A stretch of 11,063 nt of DNA from an uncultured Nitrospinaceae bacterium (GTDB lineage: Bacteria; Nitrospinota; Nitrospinia; Nitrospinales; VA-1). How positions within the stretch are numbered: the stretch's first letter is position 1; each line of letters begins with the position of its first letter. The translations under genes and the position numbers were made by a program. The DNA lies in contig CAJJDL010000300.1 of NCBI GenBank assembly GCA_905182935.1, positions 1-11,063 of the forward strand, given 5' to 3'. The notes under the pieces were generated by a model. The model searched no databases, had not been told where the DNA came from, and was given only the letters and a program-made list of their open reading frames with translations. Shown here piece after piece: positions 1-9,400 of the stretch.

Positions 1-3000
1 CTGATAGAATTAAAATAGAGTCAATTTTTGAAGCATTAAGATTTCCAGGGAAAGAAATCAATCTCCAACTATTTTGAGCTATGCCCTCGGGATAACCTGA
101 ATATTGCATTTCTGTTGTAAGATTAAATTGATTAAATAAAACCTTAATTTGTTTATATCCAAATTCTTGTACTGCGTTCATCTCATCGATTAATTGAATT
201 CTATAGTAAAAACCATTCGCAGAAATATCTTTTCCTGGAATTATACCTTTATACGTTGCACTACCAGAAAATTTTAAAAGATTATTAGTACTGCTATTAG
301 AACCTTTATTCATTAAAACGGTTGTAAGGGTGGCATCGTCACCTTTTGAATAAAGAATGTTGATTTCTTTTGCATTGAAATCATCAGTTACCGATAATGA
401 AATAGGAAAATCAACACCAGAAGGAACTTGAGGTCCTGGGTCAATTATTGATATATACTTATCTAATGATTCAACGGTAACTAAGACAGTGTCCGGTGGT
501 GTTGGCAGGCCTCCATCCGTTACTTTTAAAACAAATCTTAGAATAGTTTCTTCTGAAACAATTGGTGCTATAAACTTTGCTTTTGATTTAAAAATATCAA
601 CAATTTTAATATCTTTAGGTCCGCTCCAAATAAAAGCTAAAGAGTCACCGTCCGCATCTATTGAACTGGAACCATCCAGCTTAACAATTGACCCTGACAA
701 GACAGTTTTGTCTCCCCCTGCATTAGCAATAGGAGAAATATTGTCAGAAACTTTTATATTTACAGTATCTAGCTTTGACCAAATATCACCATCTGAAACA
801 CGGAGGAAGATTGTAAGCAAAGAGTCTTCTAATACGATTGGTGCTATAAAGGTTGGATTTGACTTCGTTTCATTATTTAGTTTTATATTCTCACTTGAAA
901 TCCATTTATACGTTAAAACTTGTCCATCAGGGTCGAAGCTTTTACCACCATTAAGAAAGACTTCTTGTCCTTCTTTGCTAGTAAAGTCTTCGCCTGCATT
1001 CGCAATAGGAGTTCGATTGTTGATTACGGATATTGATATAGTATCTCTTGATATTTTTGATCCATCATTAACAGATAATTCAAGAATAAAGACTTCTCCA
1101 TTACCAACAACAAAAGGGGTGTTTATATCAATTTTAGATTCACTAGGGCTCGACTCAATCTCTATATTTTTTGGTAAAACTGTCTTTAATATTTTGCCGG
1201 AAGGCCCAATCATATTCCCGGATAATACTTTCCATAAATAAGAAACCTCTTCACCTTCAGGGTCATAAGATTTTGAACCATCAAGCTCAAGAGATCGACC
1301 TTCAATAACAACAGTATCAGGACCAGCAATGGCAATAGGAGGGAAATTGTCAACAATGGATATAGACACAATATCTTTCGATGAGCTTTGAATATCTTGA
1401 ACTTCTAAGGTAAAAGTAATGACAGAGTCTGTTCCATAATCAGGGACAATAAATGAAATAGAATCATCTAAGCTCGGACCTAATAAAGAGATGTTAGAAG
1501 AATTTTCCCAAGAGAAAGACTGTAAAAATGCCCCGTCCGGATCATAAGAAGCACTACCGTCAAGCATGACAATTGAATCTGGTTTTACTAATTGATCGGG
1601 GCCTGCAAGAGCAATTGGAGGCAGGTTTGAAACAACAAATAATTCTAATGTATCAATAGCAGACTTTTCAAAATAATCTGAAACTTGAAGTGTAATAAAG
1701 ACAGATGTATCAGTAATCCAGTTTGGTGCGCTAAATGTTGGCTTAGCAATAAGCGAATCAGAGAGAACAATACTTGAAGGCGTTGACCATTTAAAAGAAA
1801 GTGTATCTTTCTCAAGGTCATAAGATTTTGAACCGTCTAGTTGAACTTCGGCATTTAATAAAACATAGTGTTCTGAACCAGCTTTTGCTACGGGTGGCAT
1901 ATTGTTAATAACCGTGACCATAGTTGTATCAAAATCTTCTTTATACCCATCGTTAACTTTAAGCTGAAATTTATAATCAGACTGAGCAACAGAAATTTTT
2001 GGTGCTATAAAATAGCTTAGTCCATCATTCTCATTTTCCAATGATAGATTTGATAATGATGTCCAAGTATGATTTAAAGGACGGCTATCCGGATCATATG
2101 AGAAATAAGCATCTAACTCTGCTCTTTTCCCTTCCCTTAATGTAAAATCTGTGTTCGCATTCGCTACGGGTGGTGTATTATTTTTTACAAAAATAATTAG
2201 AGTATCAAAGGCGCCAAATTTTCCATCCCAAGCTCCAAATCTTATTTGATAGGTTGTATCTGCTTCAATGTTTGGCGTAATAAAAGAGGAGGTATTACTA
2301 ACGGTATCTGATAATGAAATCTGCTTTGGGAAAAACCAAAAATATTCAATATCATCACCTTCTTTATCTACAGTTTTACTGCCATCTAAGTATACAGTAT
2401 CTCCTTCTAAAACATGTGAAGGGAAAACCATATTAACTTCAGGAGCAGTGTTGTTAGATACAATAATTGGAATAGTATCTGAAAAAGAGGTGAGCTCATA
2501 ATCATTAACCGCTAAACTAATTTTAACCGTACCATTTATTAAAGAAGAAGGAATTGTAAAGGTCGGGTTTTGATCCGTAGCAGATGAAAAAGCAATATCG
2601 TTTGGATTTGACCATAGATATTCTATGTTATCTTCCTCAGGATCATAAGAGTCAGACCCATCAAGGGCAATAGAGGAGGAAGGGAAAACATAATTAACTC
2701 TAGCGTTAGGATCCGTCATGCTTAATATGGCCGTTGTTGATAATGAAAGGTCTGCTTTTGCAATAGAAATTGGCGCCAGGTTATTTGCAATAAAGATTGA
2801 AACTGTATCTGAAGAAAATTTCAACTTTGAATTAGTGACAGTTAGCACAGCTGTCAAGACAGTGTCTTTATCAAAAAGCGGTGCGGTGAACGTTATCAAA
2901 GGAACCTTCGACGAGTCTAATGTAATTAAGGGGTCAGCGCTCCAATCAAAAGAAAGAACATCATTTGTTGATGACCAGGACTTATTCCCATTTAGGATTG

Positions 3001-3457
3001 TAGACCTTCCTTCTCTTACGTATATATCTTCTCCTGCAATTGCAACGGGAGGCATATTGTCATTGATTGCAACAAATTCATGAGGGTTTAATACATCGCC
3101 AAAAGACTCACTTGGTATAAAATCTAATATATCTGTAACTATTAAAACGGTATCCATTACCTCGCCATCATAAGCTTTAAAAGTTATTTCACCGTCTCCA
3201 GCATTACCATAGACCTGAATAAAATGAAAAGTTCGCCCCTCAATTATTTGTGTTACGGAAACACCTCTTATTGAAGAACCGTGGAAGGCTGCAACCACAT
3301 TCTTTGTCGACATGACCTCTCTAGTATTAATTTTCAGAATACTAGTAAAGGTCATAAAATGTTCGTATTCAGATGAGTTAACTTTCCATGAGGATGGGGC
3401 TTGAGCCAATGCAAAGGTTGAATAGAATAAAATAGATAAAAGTATGGATCGTTTCAT
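1..3457 (-). CDS. Secreted multi-PKD-repeat surface protein (3' end outside window)
   Basis: The reading frame is open from an ATG at 3457 to the window edge, giving 1152 codons without a stop, so the C-terminus is missing. Residues 1-18 are a signal peptide (basic MKR, hydrophobic core, ALA before Gln19). Residues about 24-127 form a domain also found twice in the upstream giant protein. Residues 133-996 are nine PKD-like beta-sandwich repeats. Residues about 997-1105 resemble an Ig/FN3-like module with a TDD motif and a GFYYRI strand. From about 1126 a stretch containing NSWRLISFPG resembles the start of the GWxW-type modules of the neighbour. No cysteine occurs in the visible part. PKD arrays usually act as spacers or as protein/glycan-binding modules on extracellular proteins. 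A T9SS sorting tail is expected beyond the edge but cannot be seen. The start is supported by the signal peptide. It begins 42 bases after the upstream stop, which suggests the same operon. Substrate or partner is unknown. Confidence 0.95.
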   Translation of the reverse strand, partial: MKRSILLSILFYSTFALAQAPSSWKVNSSEYEHFMTFTSILKINTREVMSTKNVVAAFHGSSIRGVSVTQIIEGRTFHFIQVYGNAGDGEITFKAYDGEVMDTVLIVTDILDFIPSESFGDVLNPHEFVAINDNMPPVAIAGEDIYVREGRSTILNGNKSWSSTNDVLSFDWSADPLITLDSSKVPLITFTAPLFDKDTVLTAVLTVTNSKLKFSSDTVSIFIANNLAPISIAKADLSLSTTAILSMTDPNARVNYVFPSSSIALDGSDSYDPEEDNIEYLWSNPNDIAFSSATDQNPTFTIPSSLINGTVKISLAVNDYELTSFSDTIPIIVSNNTAPEVNMVFPSHVLEGDTVYLDGSKTVDKEGDDIEYFWFFPKQISLSDTVSNTSSFITPNIEADTTYQIRFGAWDGKFGAFDTLIIFVKNNTPPVANANTDFTLREGKRAELDAYFSYDPDSRPLNHTWTSLSNLSLENENDGLSYFIAPKISVAQSDYKFQLKVNDGYKEDFDTTMVTVINNMPPVAKAGSEHYVLLNAEVQLDGSKSYDLEKDTLSFKWSTPSSIVLSDSLIAKPTFSAPNWITDTSVFITLQVSDYFEKSAIDTLELFVVSNLPPIALAGPDQLVKPDSIVMLDGSASYDPDGAFLQSFSWENSSNISLLGPSLDDSISFIVPDYGTDSVITFTLEVQDIQSSSKDIVSISIVDNFPPIAIAGPDTVVIEGRSLELDGSKSYDPEGEEVSYLWKVLSGNMIGPSGKILKTVLPKNIEIESSPSESKIDINTPFVVGNGEVFILELSVNDGSKISRDTISISVINNRTPIANAGEDFTSKEGQEVFLNGGKSFDPDGQVLTYKWISSENIKLNNETKSNPTFIAPIVLEDSLLTIFLRVSDGDIWSKLDTVNIKVSDNISPIANAGGDKTVLSGSIVKLDGSSSIDADGDSLAFIWSGPKDIKIVDIFKSKAKFIAPIVSEETILRFVLKVTDGGLPTPPDTVLVTVESLDKYISIIDPGPQVPSGVDFPISLSVTDDFNAKEINILYSKGDDATLTTVLMNKGSNSSTNNLLKFSGSATYKGIIPGKDISANGFYYRIQLIDEMNAVQEFGYKQIKVLFNQFNLTTEMQYSGYPEGIAQNSWRLISFPGNLNASKIDSILILS
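473..3061 (-). repeat. Nine tandem PKD-like repeats, mostly 91-93 residues each
   Basis: The repeats begin at residues 133, 225, 335, 426, 518, 610, 703, 813 and 905 of the 3457-1 protein, and the last ends near 996. Most open with N(N/D)xxPP followed by (I/V)AxAG, then carry LDGSxSYDPDG near unit position 23-33, a Trp at position 40 or 41, a FxAP strand near 58-61, and end with DTxxIxV. Seven units are 91-93 residues long. Units 2 and 7 are 110 residues, with 18 extra residues in different loops (before LDGS in unit 2, after the Trp in unit 7). The LDGS/SYDP pattern is that of PKD domains; the family call is by eye. Confidence 0.9.
3077..3388 (-). other. RG-domain, copy in the PKD protein (residues 24-127)
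   Basis: This segment runs from the mature N-terminus (WKVNSSEYEHFMTF) to NPHEFV. It carries VVAAFHGSSIRGVS, then a VYGNAGDGEITFKAYD strand pair, then a closing ESFGD. The order and spacing match the two copies in the neighbouring giant protein: YxxxM, AAxxxxxxRG, xxYxxxxxGExxxFxxxD, YG. It is probably an all-beta domain. I know this motif from secreted proteins with T9SS tails but have no accepted name or function for it, so RG-domain is only a label used here. Confidence 0.75.
3404..3457 (-). other. Sec signal peptide of the PKD protein (residues 1-18)
   Basis: MKRSILLSILFYSTFALA has a basic start, a hydrophobic core and an ALA cleavage box, with Gln19 next. It fixes the start at 3457 and shows export by Sec. 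There is no lipobox Cys, so it is not a lipoprotein. Confidence 0.88.
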
Positions 3458-3499
3458 CAGGGTATATCTAATAAGGTAAATTTAATTTTGGTTGAAATA
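3458..3499 (-). other. 42-base intergenic gap without Shine-Dalgarno
   Basis: On the minus strand the gap is AT-rich and ends in AGATATACCCTG directly before the ATG. No AGGAG-like site, hairpin with T-run or clear promoter was seen. The short gap and same strand support co-transcription of the giant protein and the PKD protein. Confidence 0.6.
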
Positions 3500-6400
3500 C
3501 TATTTCAATAGCACCATTTTCTTGCTCTGTACGAACGAACCTGAATTCATTAGAACAAAATAAACACCTGAAGGAATACGGGCACCATTTTCATTGCGAG
3601 CGTTCCAAACAATATTTCTGTAGCCGGCTTCCATAAATTGATTATTGACAAGAGTGCGAACCTCGTTCCCTAAAATATTATATATTTTAAGTGAAACGAT
3701 TGCATCTTCAGGTACACCAAACCCAATACTCGTAATTGGATTGAAAGGGTTAGGATAGTTTTGATCTAAGACATAAGTATCAGGGACATATCCCTTATCA
3801 CCTCGATTTAGGGGCTCTAATTTTAGAACCCAAGGTTCGGTAATATTTCCAATAATATCATTGATACTAAAAGAAATTTGATCAGAGGCTTTATAAATGA
3901 TATTATTATCGGAGTCCCAAAATTTTAGTTCAATAGATTCACCACTTATATCATCACTATATAAAGTCATAAAAACACGATAAATATCCATTGATTCAAT
4001 GAACTCTGGTTTTGCATAGCCGCGAATTTCGTTATCTTTCATCGCAACAATAACATCGTTTGGATTGTTAATTCCCCATTGTTCTTTATTTTCAACGAGG
4101 GCAATAATATTCATTGAGTGTTGAAATTTTTGCCATTCAATCGTATCCCAAGGAGCATCATAATGTTGAATTTTGACTTTGCCAAGCTTTGCACTTTCAC
4201 CTGCTGTTATATATGGATAGGTTAATGTATCTGGATTTTCTAGCTGTAGTTTGTATCCTTCTCCCGGATAGAGACGTTTTAAATTTCCAACCCAACCTAC
4301 ATCATTAACATATTGAGCAAACTCTGTTTGACTTTTTATTATATCATTTTCAGTTGGAGTTAAGGTTTCTAAGCCACTAGCGATATCAATATTAAAATTT
4401 GGTAAATAAGATACCCAATTCCAACCCTGATTCAATTCGATAGGAATCGTATCTGCACCAACTCTTACGCCTACAAAGTTGATAGAGTCCTTTTCTGCCA
4501 AGCTAACCATGAACATATCTCTTTTATCAAGAGGGTTTAGTGTAAGGCTTCCAACCCATCCGGTATTTTCTGCATACTGAGCAAAGCCATTCTGGTTTAC
4601 AATTCGATCTCCAAAAGAAGGCCTTAGATCTTCAAAAATACTTTCAAGAGACATTACACTAGATTCTAAATTAAACGACATCCAATCCCAGCCTTTAGAA
4701 AATTTGAATTGCTGTGCTATTTCACCCGTTGCATTAATATTAATTGGAATGTTTGGTTCACCATAAAAACCATCAGAAGTAAAAGCTAACGTTTTATCCG
4801 TAGCCCACCATTCAACACAATTTGTTCTATCCCATATATGAAATTCTACGGTTTCACCATTTGCTAAATTTGAATAAGCGGTAAGATAGGCTCTATATTC
4901 TTTGAGATCTGAATCATACTCTAAATCAGCAAAACCACGATACTCGCCATCAACAATAGCTGCTATACGATCATATTTGTCCTCTGAAAATGTACCTAAA
5001 ACTGCAATTTTTGCTATAACATTCATTGAATATTGATATGAAAGTTTATCAAGCGGCCAATCAGGATATTCACACATTGAAGAAACTTTTAAGGCTAACG
5101 GCTCATTTCCATCTGGAGTTTCAGCGAAAATAGTATCTACAAAATCTCCTACGTTTATATTTGGTGATATAGTAAAGACAATATCCCAATTGCCACCAGG
5201 GTTCAAGGTTCCCTCTGAAGTATTAACTGTTAACCAGTCTGGCAATCCAGTGATGTCAAAAGCTTTTTCATTCGAACCAATATTATTAAGGCTTATGGTT
5301 TGTTTTGTCGGGGTACCGATGATAGCCGTTGTTGATACTTCTGGAGCAGACCAACTGATAGGGTTGCGATTAACTTTAAAAGCATGGCGTACGGTATCGC
5401 CAATATTGCCATAAAGGTCTGAATATCCATAGAACTCTACGGTTACTTCATGGTTCTCAATATCACGGTTAGCAAGTAAGAACTCACTCACAACTCTATT
5501 TTCATTTGAGCTAATATCAAAAGCAGTAATCTCACCGACGCCGTAAGGGTCGTTGATCTTAAAATTTATTTTTTCAACGGAAACAGGGTCAACCTCTTCC
5601 GTGAAGTTAAAAGCTATTTCATCGTTTTGATTTAGTACATTATCCACCGGTTCAGCATTCCCAAGCAAAGAGGGCTTAATGCGGTCTACTGTTCCGCGTT
5701 TTGGTGGGAGAAGGTTTACGAGCGCACCACTTAAGCATACTGATTTAAAACGTAGATCATAAACACCATCATCTAAATTAGCAAGAGACCAGTACGTTGT
5801 CTCATATTGGCGATTATCGAGTCTAAGCGTATCTACAATTATCGTTGCTTCATCAATGGTATACCAATTTGATTCACTTAAGGGGCTGTACTGCAACTCT
5901 ATCTCATCAAAGTAAGATTGGCTTAGATCAAAACCAGCAAACGTTACAGCGAGGGTGTCATTAAAAGAGTCATTTAAAACCCAATCATCTGCAATATTAT
6001 AAAAATCTACGATAGAGCATGGTCGAGCAAAATTGGCAGTAAAAGAAGCTTGATAACCATTCGTTACACCAGCATAATTTGATTCACATTCAGGCGCAAA
6101 CTTCAAGCGTAGGTCTTCAAACTCATAAAAATCGGAATCAATTGGGCGTCGGACAGTAACGGTAACCGTATCCGTTTCATTGTAATCTAAAGTATAAGGA
6201 ATGTTGCCCGATTGTCCATTTAACAATATTTCTGCCCCACGTGGATTAGAAGAGCCAACAACAGATAAGACGTAAGTTCGCGTAGTTTGACTAACCGACT
6301 CATTTCTTAATAATACACGGTATTCAGCTGTGCCATCAGGTAAAACATTTGTGGCTGTGCTTGCAGATTGAAATTGCATAAAAGGCTCATCTTGTGGATT

Positions 6401-9400
6401 AGTTACGACAACACCTTCTGCATTGGTCCACTCTTCATAAGGACATGAAGAGTTGCCCGCAACCACTTGAAACACAGGGGTTCCATAAACTGGATCCGTT
6501 TTAATATCAACGGTGTAATCATCGCCCTTATCATCATCGTCAAGGGTATATTCAATCGTTGTTGAATTGCTTGTACTGCTTGAACGTGACGAGCCAAGAG
6601 TCATTCCAATTCCAACCGTAGAAGTATTTTGAACACCAATGCCCATGACCTTAATACCAAGCCCAAGAGCAAGTTCAGTATTAATTTCCATTTCTGTTTC
6701 GAAGGTATGTGAACTAGAAGTTGTAGAGGTTTCTGATTTTGTATAAGACCCTGCGGAGCCATCAAAACTTCGATTTTCTACAAAACTCGCAACCTTAGCT
6801 AGCGAGTCTGAATAAGCCAAAATCTCATTCCATCGATCAACATCTTTTTGTTTGGAGGAATCTGCTCCAACGAGAGATTTTAACTCCGGGATCAAATAAG
6901 ACTGTATATATGGTTTTGAGTATTGAAATGTTGTTGCAAAGCCATTAGGAATAAAAATGAAATCTCTATCCACTGAATAAATATTTTTCCCATTAGCATC
7001 CTGCTTAATAGAAAGAATGTCGGTAGTACCATATAAGATATTTAAAGCGCCGCCAACAAAAATATCGCTTCCGGCAGTGCTAAACGATTCACTTGTCGCA
7101 AATTCCCAAGTGGTTTCAGAGGAAGAGGTTTTAGACCCACTCAAACTTGTCGATGCAGTAAATGATATCTCAGCCTCTACATCAAAAGACATTCCAACGC
7201 CAAAAGGGGCAATTAACGTTGTTGTTTCAACGCCTGCAGAAATTGAAGTTTCATTTGCGAACCCAGCGCTTTCACCAAAGCTGAATCCAAGTGAAAAACT
7301 TGAAGAAGACTCGCTAGTAAAAGTGGAAGAAGAATTATCACCAGGAGGTTGCCTTAAAATTAAAAAAGGAATTTCAGGAGCGGTTGTCGTAAAGTCTACA
7401 GAAATAGGTTTATTTCCTAGAACCACAGCCCATTCATTGATCGTGGTCTGTCTCTGTTCCGAGGTGTCGGAAGCAAGAACTTCAAATTTTTTCTTATATG
7501 GGTTTGCGCCACTGGCTGATGTATTTGGAAGGCCAGGCATTAGAGGATATCGAAGCTTTCCTTTTTCATTTAATGCAAATTGCAGCGTATCTGATTCCAC
7601 CCCTTTATAACGATCACCCAAATAATCGCGAACCTTTACCCAACCAGTATTTAATGGGCATTGTTCATTTAAATAGTATTGTTCATAAACTTCAATATCA
7701 ATCGTATCTCTTTTATTTTGAGTAAATTGATTATCACCTAAAAGGTTTTTGTTAAAACCATCAGTTATTTCAGCCGAAAGGGGTGCATAGTAAGTAAAAT
7801 CTACCGTATCAGTTGTTAGGGTAGCCCAGGTGGAATCTAGTGGATTAAAAGCATCTTTCATGTTGTGAGTTTTTCCACCATTTTGGAACTCGGTTCCAAT
7901 CGCCAGCAAGTTTGGAACTGCGGGACTATATTGTCCATCAGTTAATACATCAACTACAAGCTGATATTCCATTGTTGGGATGTCAGCAAATTTATATTTA
8001 CCGCCGCCGTCAACATAGGCAGTATCTATAAAACAAGAGACAGAAGACTTTAAAATAACGCGAGCAAAGTTTTGCGGTCCCAGTGGTAATTGGCAAAGGC
8101 CTCCACTTACTTGTCCGACAAGGGTTCGTTTAAAGGTGTCTTTAAAATTAGCTGTTTTTGGTTGAACGACATTTGTAAAACTAAAGGAATGTGGATTGAA
8201 TGAACCAACCGCGCTATAGTCCGTACTATCTCTATCAGGCATATCAGGAATAATTTCGATATTTCCACCCGGCTCAACTTCGATTAAATACGATCCGTCG
8301 GCGTCTGTAACGGTGCCTAAAAACTCACCGTTTTGTAGTAGTTTTACTCCTGCAACGCCACATTCGGCATCTTTTGTATTATCTGAGTCGTAATAAACAA
8401 ATCCAGAAATAGATTGAAGGTTCGTTACTTTAAAGCTGACATTATTTCGTACGGGATTAGCATCACTTAAGTACGCTTGATTTGAAGTAGGGCTAAAAAC
8501 ATGGTATGGCTTGGTGGGTGATACCGTCATATTTTTTCCGGAACCGTAATTTATATTTACAATTGTATAGGCTCCTCCAAGGTCTGTGTAAGCTGTAGCA
8601 TAGGCAGGCGCGATAGAATTATCCCAATAACTATTATCACTTTCTCCGTTGAGGGTTCCTTTTAAGGCTTGATCTACGGCATTGGTTATCAAATTACCTG
8701 TGCCGACATCCATATTGTTGTAAAGTAATAAATTAGGTTCAGCAATAGAACCGCTCACGCGATATGGCGTATATACATTATAATATTTTGTAATAGAGGT
8801 TGAATCAATGTTGGGAAGAACCGGTTCTCCTTTTATAACATTATGACGTATACCCAAATAGTCATCTCTCAACCCAGACCACAGGCGAAACTCATCAATA
8901 TTTCCTCTAAAATTATTTCCTGAGCCGTCTTTACCCATCAGGAGCGGGTCGCTATTTGCAGTTGTTAACGGAGCGATAAGGCTATCTTGATTAGTATTAA
9001 ATAGTATCTTAGAGCCATTTACATAAAATCGATAAACACCTTTTTCAGCTGTATTGCCTTTTTTTACAATGGCAACATGCGTCCATTCGCTAGTTGGAAT
9101 TGTAGCTACGCTTGTAATATCAGCACTCCCTTGAGTATAATTTAAATAATTATATGAGCCAACTTTCTTTAAGGATAGTTTCCAATTAGAGCCTTTGCTT
9201 AACAATACTTGTGTCTTGACATCTGGGGTGTTAAACCAAAGTTCTGCAGTTAATGAGTCTCGTGTATTGTTTGATGCCAAATCAAAAATAGAGTTTGCAG
9301 GAAAACTGGCATAATCGTCATTCCCATCAAGCATTACGGAGCTGCCCCAGTTGGGAGTCGCTCTAACTTTTGTAAAAGGGATTTTGGTGCCTAAAGCTGT

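Noticed and set aside
489..1241. A 250-codon open frame on the plus strand
   Set aside because: It is antisense to PKD units 7-9, has no signal peptide or family motif, and the minus-strand frame keeps a perfect protein repeat through the whole stretch.
4211..4699. Recent tandem duplication at DNA level
   Set aside because: Only short protein motifs are shared between the GWxW copies; the DNA has diverged, so the duplication is old.
6527..6541. DDDDK in the giant protein as a protease recognition site
   Set aside because: It matches the enteropeptidase motif by chance within an acidic loop; a bacterial surface protein has no reason to carry such a site, and metal binding is more plausible.
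6403..6597. A 64-codon minus-strand frame inside the giant gene
   Set aside because: It is an out-of-frame shadow with no motif or start signal; the main frame carries the conserved YGTPVF/SSCP block here.
7017..7725. Plus-strand frames of 197 and 75 codons
   Set aside because: They lie opposite the Ser/Thr-rich core of the giant protein, whose biased codons leave the opposite strand free of stops; nothing in them looks like a real protein.
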